A stretch of 64,000 nt of DNA from NCBI RefSeq assembly GCF_024518675.1, contig NZ_JANIGL010000001.1:434001-498000 (forward strand), given 5' to 3'. Origin of the DNA: Pseudoalteromonas shioyasakiensis. Lineage in GTDB: Bacteria; Pseudomonadota; Gammaproteobacteria; Enterobacterales; Alteromonadaceae. The first letter of the stretch is position 1. Every line of letters begins with the position of its first letter. Positions 17,072 to 26,613 of the stretch are shown one piece after another. A model generated the notes under the pieces. It made no database searches. It was not told the DNA's origin and was given only the letters and a program-made list of their open reading frames with translations. Both the position numbers and the translations under genes were made by a program.

Positions 17072-18733
17072 TTATTTCTGCTCTATTTTTGCCCATGAAT
17101 CACGCAGACCCACAGTTTGATTAAACACGACTGTGTCAGATTTAGTATCGCGACTAAAGTAACCTGTGCGTTCAAACTGAAAACCTTGAGCTGGTGCCGC
17201 TTTTGCAAGTGATGGCTCTAGTTTTGCGTTCGGTAAAACTACTAATGAATCAGGATTCAGTGTAGCAGCAAAATCTTCTGCAGCAGCAGGGTTTGGTACA
17301 TTAAATAAACGGTCATATAAGCGTACTTCAGCTGTCAGTGCATCAGTAGCTGAAACCCAATGAATAACCCCTTTTACTTTACGCCCATCGCTTGGGTTTT
17401 TACCAAGTGTTTCTGGATCATAGGTGCAATAAATAGTGGTAATTTCACCTGCATCATCTTTTTCAACACGATTAGCTTTAATAACATATGCACCACGTAA
17501 ACGTACCTCTTTATCAAGTACCAAACGTTTAAACTTGTTATTAGCTGACTCGCGGAAATCTTCACGCTCGATATAAAGTTCACGAGTAAATGGTACATCG
17601 CGACGCCCCATCTCTTCTTTATTCGGGTGATTAGCAACAGATAATGTTTCAGTACCTGAATCAAAGTTTTCTATCACAACTTTAACAGGATCAAGCACAG
17701 CCATTGCCCGTGGCGCATTTTCATTTAAGTCTTCACGGATACATGCTTCAAGCATCCCCATTTCAACCATATTCTCTTGCTTAGTAACACCAATGCGTAA
17801 ACAAAACTCACGAATAGATGCTGGCGTATAACCACGACGACGTAAGCCTGCAATAGTCGGCATACGGGGATCGTCCCACCCTTCTACATGACCATTTACC
17901 ACTAAGTCATTTAGCTTACGCTTAGACATAATCGTGTATTCAAGATTTAAGCGAGAAAACTCAATTTGCTGTGGGTGGCATTCTAGGCTTATATTATCAA
18001 GTACCCAATCATATAGGCGGCGATTATCTTGGAACTCGAGTGTGCATAATGAATGGGTGATACCCTCTAGCGCATCAGAAATACAGTGCGTAAAGTCATA
18101 CATCGGGTAAATACACCACTTATCACCGGTTTGATGATGATGGGCAAAACGGACGCGATAAATAATCGGATCACGAAGCACCATAAATGAGCTTGCCATG
18201 TCAATTTTAGCACGTAAAACACACTCACCTTCTTTAAACTCACCATTGCGCATTTTCTCAAATAACGCCAGGTTCTCTTCAGGTGATGTATCTCGAGTTG
18301 GACTATTCTTACCCGGCTCTTTTAGTGTACCACGGTATTCACGAGCTTGATCTGCTGTTAGAAAGCAGACATAAGCAAGTCCTTTTTCAATTAGCTCAAC
18401 AGCGTAACCATACAGTGCATCAAAGTAGTTAGATGAGTAGTTAATTTCACCATCCCATTGGAAACCTAACCATTGCACGTCTTCTTTAATAGAGTTTACA
18501 TAATTGATGTCTTCTTTTTCTGGATTAGTATCATCAAAACGTAAATTACAAAGACCATTATAATCTTGGGCAATACCAAAATTTAAACAGATAGATTTTG
18601 CATGACCAATATGTAAAAAACCATTAGGTTCTGGTGGAAAACGAGTATGCGTTGTGGCATGTTTACCAGATGCTAAATCTTCATCAATACGGGTTCTAAT
18701 AAAATTACTTGGGCGATTCTCAATTTCCGCCAT
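17072..18733 (-). CDS. glnS: Glutaminyl-tRNA synthetase
   Basis: 553 residues (E. coli 554). Class I synthetase charging tRNA-Gln. The HIGH signature is [15 protein letters not shown] and the KMSKS-like loop is YTIMSKRKL. The C-terminal anticodon-binding beta-barrels follow ([18 protein letters not shown]). The frame extends 9 codons further to 18760, but the family start [11 protein letters not shown] at 18733 has GAGGA about ten bases upstream, inside that extension. It is a monocistronic leftward gene. Confidence 0.95.
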   Translation of the reverse strand: MAEIENRPSNFIRTRIDEDLASGKHATTHTRFPPEPNGFLHIGHAKSICLNFGIAQDYNGLCNLRFDDTNPEKEDINYVNSIKEDVQWLGFQWDGEINYSSNYFDALYGYAVELIEKGLAYVCFLTADQAREYRGTLKEPGKNSPTRDTSPEENLALFEKMRNGEFKEGECVLRAKIDMASSFMVLRDPIIYRVRFAHHHQTGDKWCIYPMYDFTHCISDALEGITHSLCTLEFQDNRRLYDWVLDNISLECHPQQIEFSRLNLEYTIMSKRKLNDLVVNGHVEGWDDPRMPTIAGLRRRGYTPASIREFCLRIGVTKQENMVEMGMLEACIREDLNENAPRAMAVLDPVKVVIENFDSGTETLSVANHPNKEEMGRRDVPFTRELYIEREDFRESANNKFKRLVLDKEVRLRGAYVIKANRVEKDDAGEITTIYCTYDPETLGKNPSDGRKVKGVIHWVSATDALTAEVRLYDRLFNVPNPAAAEDFAATLNPDSLVVLPNAKLEPSLAKAAPAQGFQFERTGYFSRDTKSDTVVFNQTVGLRDSWAKIEQK

Positions 18734-19085
18734 AGGAGTACAATCCTCACATAAGTGCATGGTAATAAAACTACTGCATTATACCCAAACCTTACCAATA
18801 TGCGAGTACCGTCTACATTAAAAGCAATTTAGCAAAGCATTATTTTTATGCTGGTTAGTGAAAAGGTATCGCTCACTATTAAGTAGTCCATATTAGCACC
18901 CACTGCTCTTTTAGAACGCATGACTAAAATCCAACTAATTAACCTACATAAAGCTATTTTTAAACATTTAAGTTAGCCATTAAATAATTTATCAACAATA
19001 CAATAATTTTGTTCTAGCGCAATAAAAGAGTCATTCAAACACGCTACAGTGGCGCCAGAAACGAAACATTATTAGGGAAATAAAT
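18734..19085. other. Non-coding gap between glnS and the DUF3083 gene
   Basis: 352 bases holding divergent promoters. On the minus strand TATAAT (18778-18783) is a good -10 for glnS, with only a weak -35. AGGGAAA lies before the DUF3083 start. I see no hairpin with a T-tract, tRNA or credible short ORF. Confidence 0.5.
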
Positions 19086-20156
19086 ATGGCTTCACTATCA
19101 CAACACCGCGTATACATACCAACCACAGCCAGAGCAAATCAATATATATTGGCTGAGTTTAAGCCCAGTGATTCATTGTATGCACAGTTTGAAAACCCTG
19201 GGCAATGTTATGAACGTCTTGCAAGACAATTGTTTGCACTGTGCGATGAATACCAGTTGCATAACGTGCATCTGATTGCCAATGATAAATTACCGATTGT
19301 CAGGTTCCATGAAGAATCCTATTGTTTACAAACCAATAAACAGATTTTGTTTTTTTATAATCCACGCTACCATGAAGCTCATAAATGCTTTTATGATACT
19401 GAGCAAGCGAGTAAAAAAATTCGTTTTCTATTTTTAGCAACAGGCGATGACTTACGCGCTAATAGTGCAATATTTCACGCCAATTTTAAAAAGGTGCTTG
19501 CTTCTTTACAGGACACTCTTTTAAAAGATGAGCAGCAATTCAAATTACGGGATCATCAACACCTCACTTATGATCTTTTTGCTAAGGCAAAGGGAACAAA
19601 AGAAAGCTATGGATACAAACTAAGAGGGTTATATCAGCGCTATCAAAGCCGCCAATGCACTTTACCCGAGCAACATAATGAAATGACCTACGCGACTTTT
19701 AAAATCCCGGTAACGCGCACAATCAAAACCCAGTTCCAACACTTGCTTAATAAGCATAATTACTCAGAGTTTTATCAGCATTTTTATACAATGTTGATCA
19801 ACCAATGTGAAACAAAGCAACTACAGATTGCGGCCATGGTGGCTAATGGCTGTATGCCAATTATTCGTAATAGCAAAATAGACAAAAATGACGTTAACAG
19901 TGAGCTGCAAAAACTTAGCTTTGCAACAAATGAATCAACAACTCAATACAGTCATCATTTTGATGATCAAAAACTGGTTGAGACCATGCATTTCATTATT
20001 GTAGCGAATGAAAATGATGAGCAAGGCATAGGCCATGGTCGCTTCATGAATAAAGTGGAAAGTGTTATCCGCAACATGGTCGATCCCCTTGCCATAAATA
20101 AAGAGCGTCAAGATATTACCGTGCGCTTCTTTCAGCATATCAGTTACTACCACTAG
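19086..20156 (+). CDS. DUF3083 family protein
   Basis: A 356-residue soluble protein of the DUF3083 family, known mainly from Shewanella, Pseudoalteromonas and relatives; I recognise it from its N-terminus (HRVYIPTTARANQYILAEF) and the YNPRYHEAHKCFYD segment. No signal peptide, membrane segment or known catalytic motif is visible. The sequence is rich in His, Gln and Tyr. The function is unknown. It is monocistronic, with AGGGAAATAAAT before the ATG and a strong terminator after it, so it is an independent unit between glnS and trhO. Confidence 0.75.
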   Translation: MASLSQHRVYIPTTARANQYILAEFKPSDSLYAQFENPGQCYERLARQLFALCDEYQLHNVHLIANDKLPIVRFHEESYCLQTNKQILFFYNPRYHEAHKCFYDTEQASKKIRFLFLATGDDLRANSAIFHANFKKVLASLQDTLLKDEQQFKLRDHQHLTYDLFAKAKGTKESYGYKLRGLYQRYQSRQCTLPEQHNEMTYATFKIPVTRTIKTQFQHLLNKHNYSEFYQHFYTMLINQCETKQLQIAAMVANGCMPIIRNSKIDKNDVNSELQKLSFATNESTTQYSHHFDDQKLVETMHFIIVANENDEQGIGHGRFMNKVESVIRNMVDPLAINKERQDITVRFFQHISYYH

Positions 20157-20183
20157 GGATTTGTTCATTAAAACTCAGATAAT

Positions 20184-20210
20184 AAAAAACCCCAACTACT
20201 TGGGGTTTCT
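20184..20210. terminator. Terminator between the DUF3083 gene and trhO
   Basis: AACCCCAA and TTGGGGTT form an 8-bp stem around a 4-base loop, with A and T flanks usable from both sides. It separates two converging genes. Confidence 0.88.
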
Positions 20211-20244
20211 TATAAATTCTTAAAGACGCTAACAAGGTTACACT

Positions 20245-21252
20245 TTATTTATTACGCTGAGCGTCTTTTTGCGCTTTTTTAGCTTCTTTACGCTTTTGTA
20301 ACACTGCTTGTGCTTCATTACCTATATGTCCCTCACCTCGTGCTTGGGCAAGTTCAATTTGCTTTTGACGCTCAGCAAATCGTGCACGCTGTTCATCAGT
20401 CACATCATCGATACAATGGTGGCACGATACCCCTTCCATATACTCAGCTTTTAATTTCTCTTCTTCAGTGATAGGCATACGACAAGCGTGACATTGATCG
20501 TAAGAGCCTTTTTGTAAATCGTGATCAACCGCTACACGGTTGTCAAAAACAAAGCACTCGCCTTTCCACATGGTGTCTTCTTTTGGCACTTCTTCTAAGT
20601 ATTTTAAAATACCGCCTTCCAAGTGGTACACATCATCAAAACCTTGCTCTTTCATATACGCAGTTGATTTTTCACAGCGAATACCACCGGTACAAAACAT
20701 AGCTACTTTTTTATGTTTACTCGGATCAAGATTTTCTTTTGCCCACTGCGGAAATTCTCTAAAAGTTTTTGTATTCGGATCAATGGCATTTTCAAAAGTG
20801 CCAATTTCAATCTCATAATCATTACGGGTATCAACTAAGATAACCTCAGGATCTGAAATTAACGCATTCCAATCTTTAGGTTTAACATAACTGCCCACCA
20901 CTTTAAGTGGATCAACCCCCTCAACTCCCATAGTGACTATTTCTTTTTTTAACTTCACTTTAGTACGGTAAAATGGGCATTCGTCATCATAAGATTCTTT
21001 CGTTACTATGTTGTCTAAATGAGGTTGACTATCCAGCCAAGCTAACACGTTATCAATACCTTCTCGCTTGCCTGAAACCGTGCCATTAATGCCTTCAGCA
21101 GCAAGCAACAACGTGCCGCGTACTTCGTTCTTTTCCATTACAGCTAATAACGGTTGGCGAAGTGCTTCAAACTCAGGTAGCGAAACAAATTTATAAAGAG
21201 CACACACAACAAAGTGCGCACTGGTGACATTATCTTTATGAATGGCAGTCAT
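20245..21252 (-). CDS. trhO: tRNA uridine(34) hydroxylase TrhO (rhodanese family)
   Basis: A 335-residue YceA/TrhO protein. The N-terminal acylphosphatase-like domain ([18 protein letters not shown]) is followed by a rhodanese domain with the active Cys in [13 protein letters not shown] Cys-rich tail ([12 protein letters not shown] ... SCHHC) is typical of the family. It hydroxylates U34 of several tRNAs using O2 as a step toward (c)mo5U. The C-terminal ~35 residues are Lys/Gln-rich and low in complexity. AGGA lies before the ATG. It is divergent from the helicase gene, with a terminator-like hairpin in its leader. Confidence 0.93.
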   Translation of the reverse strand: MTAIHKDNVTSAHFVVCALYKFVSLPEFEALRQPLLAVMEKNEVRGTLLLAAEGINGTVSGKREGIDNVLAWLDSQPHLDNIVTKESYDDECPFYRTKVKLKKEIVTMGVEGVDPLKVVGSYVKPKDWNALISDPEVILVDTRNDYEIEIGTFENAIDPNTKTFREFPQWAKENLDPSKHKKVAMFCTGGIRCEKSTAYMKEQGFDDVYHLEGGILKYLEEVPKEDTMWKGECFVFDNRVAVDHDLQKGSYDQCHACRMPITEEEKLKAEYMEGVSCHHCIDDVTDEQRARFAERQKQIELAQARGEGHIGNEAQAVLQKRKEAKKAQKDAQRNK

Positions 21253-21275
21253 GGAGGTTCCTAATTTTGCTTTTT

Positions 21276-21299
21276 AAAAAAACCGAATCGTAAATCCGG
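21276..21299 (-). terminator. Terminator-like hairpin in the trhO leader
   Basis: Read on the minus strand, CCGGAT-TTACG-ATTCGG forms a 6-bp stem with one G-U pair. Seven T follow at once. It sits 24-47 bases before the trhO ATG. No upstream gene on this strand needs terminating, so it may act as an attenuator. Confidence 0.45.
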
Positions 21300-21394
21300 C
21301 GCATTGGGGCGCATATTTTACGCTTTTTCAATTTAAATGCAAAAAAACTAATGATTAGCGGGTTTTTACTGTGAGCAACCACCTTGACTAAGCT

Positions 21395-21400
21395 ATAATA
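21395..21400 (+). promoter_or_regulatory. Consensus -10 upstream of the RhlE-type helicase
   Basis: TATAAT lies 48 bases before the TTG start. No good -35 is placed 16-18 bases upstream, so this is a tentative promoter element. Confidence 0.4.
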
Positions 21401-21448
21401 GCCCTCAGATTTATGAAGATTTAAATTACTCATTTGGAGATACACACT

Positions 21449-22774
21449 TTGCACTTTACTGATCTTGGCATAGATACGCGCCTTGAAACTCAACTTGCCC
21501 ATCAAGGCATCACTCAGCCAACTGATATTCAGGCACATGCAGTGCCTACCGCATTGGCAGGCCATGATATTTTTGCTCAATCTAAAACTGGCTCTGGTAA
21601 AACCTTAGCGTTTTTATTACCAGCAGTTCAACGCGTAATGAAGCAAAAAGCGCTCAGTAAACGTGACCCTCGTGTTTTAATTGTTGCTCCAACTAGAGAG
21701 CTTGCTACACAAGTTTTTACTCAACTGAGATTACTTATCGCCGGTACCAATATCAAAGCGGTTAAGATACTCGGTGGTGAAAACTTTAATGACCAAATAA
21801 AAGCACTGCGAAATGACCCCCATTTTGTTATTGCCACACCGGGCCGTTTAGCCGATCACTTAACCCAGCGCTCACTGCAATTAAGTGGTTTAGAGTTATT
21901 AATTTTCGATGAAGCTGACCGTATTCTTGATCTTGGTTTCACAGAACAACTTAAAATGATTAATGAGTTGGCTAATCATCGTTTACGTCAAACGTTGTTA
22001 TTTTCTGCAACGCTGGATCATGCACAAGTTGATGCCTTATCACGTAATTTACTCAAAAAGCCAAAACAAATATTACTCAGTGCCGCCAATGAGCAGCACT
22101 CTGATATTAAACAAAGCCTATATTTAGCTGATCACTTAGATCACAAAGAAGCGCTATTAGAGCACTTTGTTAAACAAGAAGAGGTTGGTCAGTGTATTAT
22201 TTTTACGGCGACTCGCTCAGACACAGCACGATTAAGTGAGCTGTTAAATAGTAAAGGGCTAAAAGCACAGGCGCTTGCTGGCGATTTAACACAAAGTAAA
22301 CGCCTTGAAATCATGGATGCCTTCAGCAGAGAAAACTTTAAAGTGTTAATTACCACGGATGTTGCCTCGCGTGGTTTAGATTTATTAAGCGTCACCCATG
22401 TGATTAATTTTGATTTACCCAAACACGCGGAAGAATATGTGCACCGTATTGGCCGTACTGGCCGAGCTGGATTTAAAGGCACAGCCATTTCTCTAGTGGG
22501 TCCAAAAGATTGGCCTAGTTACAAAGCAATTAAGTCATTTTTAAATGATGAATTAGCATTTCATACTGTTGAAGGTCTAACGGGTAAATTTAAAGGCTTG
22601 CGAGATAAAAAACCACAAGTACTGAATAAAGTTAATGATAAAGTAAAACCAAAAGCTAAAGCTGCACCTAAGCGTAAAGCTAAGCCGAAAAAACCACAAG
22701 CACCAATTAAAGCACCTTTAAATATTGATGGTGATGCTCCAATGCGTCGTCGTAAAAAGCCAGAGCAGGAATAA
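21449..22774 (+). CDS. rhlE: DEAD-box ATP-dependent RNA helicase, RhlE-like
   Basis: A 441-residue helicase. Motifs in order: Q motif near ITQPTDIQAHAVP, motif I SKTGSGKT, Ia APTRELA, II DEAD (LIFDEADRI), III SAT, V TDVASRGLD, VI HRIGRTGRAG. After about residue 370 a Lys/Pro/Ala-rich basic tail follows, as in RhlE and related enzymes that remodel ribosomal RNA or mRNA in the cold. The start is a TTG at 21449, chosen because GGAGA lies exactly 8 bases upstream; the longer TTG at 21434 overlaps that SD. The CvfB-like gene follows after two bases, so they form an operon of RNA-binding proteins. The RhlE rather than RhlB/SrmB identity is probable, not certain. Confidence 0.88.
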   Translation: MHFTDLGIDTRLETQLAHQGITQPTDIQAHAVPTALAGHDIFAQSKTGSGKTLAFLLPAVQRVMKQKALSKRDPRVLIVAPTRELATQVFTQLRLLIAGTNIKAVKILGGENFNDQIKALRNDPHFVIATPGRLADHLTQRSLQLSGLELLIFDEADRILDLGFTEQLKMINELANHRLRQTLLFSATLDHAQVDALSRNLLKKPKQILLSAANEQHSDIKQSLYLADHLDHKEALLEHFVKQEEVGQCIIFTATRSDTARLSELLNSKGLKAQALAGDLTQSKRLEIMDAFSRENFKVLITTDVASRGLDLLSVTHVINFDLPKHAEEYVHRIGRTGRAGFKGTAISLVGPKDWPSYKAIKSFLNDELAFHTVEGLTGKFKGLRDKKPQVLNKVNDKVKPKAKAAPKRKAKPKKPQAPIKAPLNIDGDAPMRRRKKPEQE

Positions 22775-22776
22775 TT

Positions 22777-23613
22777 ATGAGTTACCTTGGTACAACCCAA
22801 ACTTTATTTGTAAACGAAGTGAGTAATGAAGGTGCTTACCTTGATGGCCATGATCTAGGTGAAGTTTTTTTACCTAGTCACGAGATTAAACATGAACTAG
22901 AAGCTGGTGACAGTATCAGCGTATTTATTTTTCTCGATAATGCTAATTTGCCAACTGCGACTACTAAAAAGCCCCATGCACAAGTGGGTGAATACGCCCT
23001 ACTTCGCGTTAAAGAAATTAATAGCATTGGTGCTTTCTTAGATTGGGGTTTAGAAAAAGACGTACTTGCCCCATTCAATGAACAAAAACCACGCATGCAA
23101 GAAGGCCACTCTTACTTAGTTCGTCTTTACTTGGACAATGCTAGCTCAAGAATTTGTGCCTCAAGCAACTTTAATCGTTTTCTATCAAAAGATGAACCAC
23201 AATACACTGCCCTTCAGGAAGTTAATTTAATTGTCGCTGGTAAAACAGATATCGGCTACAAGGTATTAATTGAAGAAGCCCATTTTGGTGTTGTGTTTTA
23301 TAACATGGTATTTAAGAACTTATTTGTCGGCCAAAAATTAAAAGGCTTTATTCAAAAAGTCAGAGAAGATGGCAAAATTGACGTCATCTTAGAAAAACCT
23401 GGTATGGATAAAGTCAGTGAGCTTGGTGAGAAGATCATGGAAAAGCTTAAAAACGAAGGTGGTATTCTCGCTATAGGCGATAAATCAGATCCTGAGCTTA
23501 TTAAAAAGGTCTTCTCTACCAGTAAAGCAAACTACAAAAAAGCCATTGGTGGTTTGTTTAAGCAAGGGTTAATTGATATTGAAGCTAAGTCTATTCGACT
23601 AAAAGAGCATTAA
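22777..23613 (+). CDS. CvfB family S1-domain RNA-binding protein
   Basis: A 278-residue protein with three S1-like OB folds and a C-terminal winged helix. Landmarks are GAYLDGHDLGEVFLP, the second repeat VKEINSIGAFLDWGLEKDVLAPF, and the tail (LIKKVFSTSKANYKKAIGGLFKQGLI). The layout matches CvfB/YitL, described in Staphylococcus aureus as a virulence regulator binding RNA. It begins two bases after the helicase stop and is surely co-transcribed, suggesting the two act on the same RNAs; this is inference. It converges with a small secreted protein gene. Confidence 0.85.
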   Translation: MSYLGTTQTLFVNEVSNEGAYLDGHDLGEVFLPSHEIKHELEAGDSISVFIFLDNANLPTATTKKPHAQVGEYALLRVKEINSIGAFLDWGLEKDVLAPFNEQKPRMQEGHSYLVRLYLDNASSRICASSNFNRFLSKDEPQYTALQEVNLIVAGKTDIGYKVLIEEAHFGVVFYNMVFKNLFVGQKLKGFIQKVREDGKIDVILEKPGMDKVSELGEKIMEKLKNEGGILAIGDKSDPELIKKVFSTSKANYKKAIGGLFKQGLIDIEAKSIRLKEH

Positions 23614-23622
23614 ACTTTCCCG

Positions 23623-23997
23623 TTACCCTACAATACTTAAATATGGCAAGGTACACTCTTTGTATTCTTGCCAGTATTGAATCAATTCATCGCGACTACT
23701 TAATTTCATTGGTGCTAAGCGAAAAACCTTAACTGTACAGGCTTGCTTGGCTTTAGCGTGACTATTGATACAATCACTGACATCCTTATCAAACGCTTTG
23801 AGAGTCTCTTCATTTTCCTCACAAACGTGTCGAACATAATCCACGAGTGTTAACTTAAAATCAATTAAATCCACAGGGTACTCGTTATATGCATCACTAA
23901 TGTGCGTGGTTTCATCAAAGTGACTTTCAGCAAACCCGTATTTTGTTACGATAAATACAGCAACAGATAATAAACTAGTGATAAAAATGTACTTCAT
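23623..23997 (-). CDS. Hypothetical secreted protein with four cysteines
   Basis: A 124-residue protein that I do not recognise. The first ~24 residues (MKYIFITSLLSVAVFIVTKYGFAES) form a signal peptide with likely cleavage after AES or FAES. The mature part is mostly helical in character with Cys residues in RHVCEENEE, VSDCINS, QACTVKV and KECTLPY. That is four Cys, enough for two disulfides in the periplasm. There is no lipobox. It lies downstream of pyrF on the same strand but behind a terminator. Confidence 0.6.
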   Translation of the reverse strand: MKYIFITSLLSVAVFIVTKYGFAESHFDETTHISDAYNEYPVDLIDFKLTLVDYVRHVCEENEETLKAFDKDVSDCINSHAKAKQACTVKVFRLAPMKLSSRDELIQYWQEYKECTLPYLSIVG

Positions 23998-24011
23998 AAA
24001 TTTTTTACAAC

Positions 24012-24050
24012 AAAAAAGCGCGTTCCTAATATAGCAAAAAACACGCTTTT
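24012..24050 (-). terminator. pyrF terminator
   Basis: On the minus strand an 11-bp stem (AAAAGCGTGTT with AACGCGCTTTT, one G-T pair) has a 15-base loop and a T-run. It lies 31 bases after the pyrF stop. Confidence 0.7.
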
Positions 24051-24080
24051 GTAAATAATTTATAAATAATGTAACTTACA

Positions 24081-24788
24081 CTATCCTGCAATAGATGAGT
24101 TAATATCACTAAGCACTGACACTGGATCTGCGGCTTGAGTGATCGGACGGCCAACAACTAGGTAGTCACTGCCATCATCAATGGCTTGTTTTGGTGTCAT
24201 AATACGCTTTTGGTCACCCGCATCACTGCCTGCAGGGCGAATGCCTGGGGTTACAAGTTTGAAGTCTTCACCTAGCTCTGCTTTTAATTGCTTGGCTTCT
24301 TGTGCTGAGCACACTACCCCGTCAAGGCCTGACTCTTTTGTAAGCTTAGCTAAATAGATTACTTGCTCAGCAGGTGTTTTCTCTACACCTAAACGCTTAA
24401 GCTCTGTTTCATCCATGCTGGTTAAAACGGTCACGGCAATTAATAAGGGCGCTTTATCACCAAACTGTTCCAGCGCTTGCTTTGCCTTAGTCATCATTTC
24501 AACGCCACCACTGGCGTGAACATTAACCATCCATACACCCATTTTAGCAGCAGCAGTAACCGCTTTCGCAACGGTATTAGGGATATCATGAAACTTTAAA
24601 TCTAAGAAAACATCAAAACCTAAATCAATCAATTCTTTTACAAACGCCGGGCCAAAGTACGTAAACATTTCTTTGCCAACTTTAAGGCGGCACATATCAG
24701 GCGATAATTGCTTTACAAACGCAAGTGCAGTTTGTTGATCATCATAATCAAGGGCGATAAGAACTTTTTTTGATTTCTCGAGAGACAT
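24081..24788 (-). CDS. pyrF: Orotidine 5'-phosphate decarboxylase
   Basis: A 235-residue cytosolic enzyme converting OMP to UMP, the last step of de novo pyrimidine synthesis. The catalytic Asp-Lys-Asp network is in [14 protein letters not shown]. The phosphate loop is [16 protein letters not shown] and the C-terminal [11 protein letters not shown]. It follows lapB after 34 bases and is last in the ihfB-lapA-lapB-pyrF group. pyrD, the preceding pathway enzyme but one, is in the same window near 59 kb. Confidence 0.96.
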   Translation of the reverse strand: MSLEKSKKVLIALDYDDQQTALAFVKQLSPDMCRLKVGKEMFTYFGPAFVKELIDLGFDVFLDLKFHDIPNTVAKAVTAAAKMGVWMVNVHASGGVEMMTKAKQALEQFGDKAPLLIAVTVLTSMDETELKRLGVEKTPAEQVIYLAKLTKESGLDGVVCSAQEAKQLKAELGEDFKLVTPGIRPAGSDAGDQKRIMTPKQAIDDGSDYLVVGRPITQAADPVSVLSDINSSIAG

Positions 24789-24822
24789 AACTTTCCTAAA
24801 AAAAATGAAAAAATAAGTAAAA

Positions 24823-25959
24823 TTAAAAACCGTCTATGCCACGGCTTGGTATTATAGTTTCCCAATGCTTACAAGACGGACACACCCAATATATTGTGTG
24901 GCTGGTAAAACCACAGTGCTGGCACTGAAAGTCAGGTTTAGTAGCAATATAAGACGTAACCAATTTATCAATTTGATCCAGTACTTCTCTAATATCTTGG
25001 TTTTGTTTTGCAAGAAGCTGTAATAAGAAACTAAAACCTCGAATGGTAGGTTGACGTTTTAAACTATCAGTTAGAAATTTAATTGCTTGCTCGGTATGCC
25101 CTTGCTCCAACAATGCTTGGCAGTGTTTAATTTTTATAAGTACACCCCCTTTATCTAATAATTGTTCGAGCAGTTCATGAAATTGATGGGTTAAATTTAA
25201 CTGACTGTAACTATATGCTAAGTCGTCAATAAATAATGGAGCGAAAAAGGTAAAGTTCGTAATTAACTCACGCCAATAGTAAATAGCTTTAACATAATCT
25301 TCTTTCGCAAAAGCCGACTTTCCAAGTTCAAATAATGGCCTCATGGCTTTTTGGTTGAGGCTAATCGCTTTACGCATAATCTGCGGATCATTTTCAAGTA
25401 AGGCGGCTTCACAGTAAAAATTGGCAATCGCTTTGAAGTGCTGAGGTTTATTAAATAACTCGCCGTGGGCTTCGAACATATTGATGCCTTTTTCCCACTC
25501 ACGGGTTTGAGCATACAAAGTGAGAATCGGCTCTAGTGCTTCACTATGATCCGCTTTGACAAGCCACACTAAGTGCTCTTCAGCGCCATCAAGTAGTCCT
25601 GCCATAATATAGTCTTCAGCAAGCTCCAAACGACTGGCAGCGGCTTGCTGCTCATTGAGGCTAGGATGCTTTAACAACAGTTCATGGATTTTAATTGCGC
25701 GATCTAACTCACCACGGCGGCGAAACATGGTCGCGAGAGTTGAATAATGCTCAACTGAATCGGCGGCAACTTCTAGTAAGTTTATGAGGTGTTCAAGGCC
25801 TTGATCTTCTTCTCTGTCGAGTAAGAATTTCAACCCTTTACTGTATTCAGAGGTGATCTGACGGTTTAATTGATGAGCTTGGTTTTTAGCACTGTTTTTA
25901 CCCATGATCCAGCCATAACCAGCCGCAACAGGTAAAAGTAAAAACAAAAGCTCAATCAT
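24823..25959 (-). CDS. lapB: LPS assembly protein LapB (YciM)
   Basis: A 378-residue inner-membrane protein. A single N-terminal membrane anchor ([20 protein letters not shown]) is followed by a TPR superhelix over residues ~45-330. A C-terminal rubredoxin-like knob has metal-binding Cys pairs in CQHCGF and CPSCKHW. LapB couples LPS synthesis to transport and hands LpxC to FtsH for degradation. It starts two bases after the lapA stop, the conserved lapA-lapB pair. Confidence 0.94.
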   Translation of the reverse strand: MIELLFLLLPVAAGYGWIMGKNSAKNQAHQLNRQITSEYSKGLKFLLDREEDQGLEHLINLLEVAADSVEHYSTLATMFRRRGELDRAIKIHELLLKHPSLNEQQAAASRLELAEDYIMAGLLDGAEEHLVWLVKADHSEALEPILTLYAQTREWEKGINMFEAHGELFNKPQHFKAIANFYCEAALLENDPQIMRKAISLNQKAMRPLFELGKSAFAKEDYVKAIYYWRELITNFTFFAPLFIDDLAYSYSQLNLTHQFHELLEQLLDKGGVLIKIKHCQALLEQGHTEQAIKFLTDSLKRQPTIRGFSFLLQLLAKQNQDIREVLDQIDKLVTSYIATKPDFQCQHCGFTSHTIYWVCPSCKHWETIIPSRGIDGF

Positions 25960-25961
25960 AG

Positions 25962-26243
25962 TTAGGTGTCTTTATTAGCAACAAGCTTATTATTGTGTTT
26001 TTCAGGCGCTAATTTCTTTTTCAAACGGTAATTTTGCCACTTTAATTGTGAAAACAATTTAAAGCTTATAAAACATCCAATTGCGACACCTAAAGCAAAG
26101 CAGATACTTATTATCATTGCGAGGGGTAACGTATTACTAGCAATAATATAATTGATTTGTACCAACTGCGGATTCTGCGAACCAAGTACAAATGCAAAAA
26201 TTAAGCATATTGCTACCAGGATTACTTTTAATACCCGAAACAA
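25962..26243 (-). CDS. lapA: LPS assembly protein LapA (DUF1049)
   Basis: A 93-residue membrane protein with two hydrophobic segments (VILVAICLIFAFVLGSQN and LPLAMIISICFALGVAIG). A basic cytoplasmic C-terminus (KLKWQNYRLKKKLAPEK-like) ends it. It is the short partner of LapB in the inner membrane. It lies between ihfB and lapB with a 20-base gap to ihfB. Confidence 0.92.
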   Translation of the reverse strand: MFRVLKVILVAICLIFAFVLGSQNPQLVQINYIIASNTLPLAMIISICFALGVAIGCFISFKLFSQLKWQNYRLKKKLAPEKHNNKLVANKDT

Positions 26244-26263
26244 GTAACTACTCCTACTGGTAA

Positions 26264-26551
26264 CTAGGCAATGCTCGCGTTTACGCGATCTCTAAGCTCT
26301 TTACCAGGTTTAAAATGAGGTACGTGTTTGCCATCTAATTCAACCGTATCACCTGTTTTAGGGTTACGGCCAGTGCGTGGCGAACGAAAGTGTAATGAGA
26401 AACTACCAAAACCACGGATCTCAATGCGATCTGAGTTTGATAATGAGCCGGCCATTTGTTCTAGAATTTCTTTAACAGCATTTTCAACATCTTTCACTGG
26501 AATGTGTACATGTTGCTCGGCAAGTTGTTCTATCAATTCTGACTTAGTCAT
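26264..26551 (-). CDS. ihfB: Integration host factor beta
   Basis: A 95-residue DNA-bending protein. The HU/IHF fold has its signature [21 protein letters not shown], with the Pro at the tip of the beta-arm that intercalates in the minor groove. The N-terminus [13 protein letters not shown] matches IhfB rather than IhfA. AGGAAACGTT precedes the ATG. It is downstream of rpsA, the arrangement seen in E. coli, but separated by a hairpin terminator. Confidence 0.96.
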   Translation of the reverse strand: MTKSELIEQLAEQHVHIPVKDVENAVKEILEQMAGSLSNSDRIEIRGFGSFSLHFRSPRTGRNPKTGDTVELDGKHVPHFKPGKELRDRVNASIA

Positions 26552-26575
26552 AACGTTTCCTTAAAAAAAGATAAA

Positions 26576-26597
26576 GGAAGGGCAACACTGCCCTTCC
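26576..26597 (-). terminator. rpsA terminator
   Basis: GGAAGGGCA and TGCCCTTCC form a perfect 9-bp stem with a 4-base loop, 17 bases after the rpsA stop. The T-tract is interrupted (TTTATCTTTTTTT), so partial read-through into ihfB is plausible. Confidence 0.8.
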
Positions 26598-26613
26598 AAT
26601 TAAGACTGATTAA

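Noticed and set aside
21236..21580. Reading frame crossing the trhO-helicase gap on the minus strand
   Set aside because: It overlaps the conserved helicase motifs and the trhO leader hairpin, and its translation is low-complexity basic sequence.
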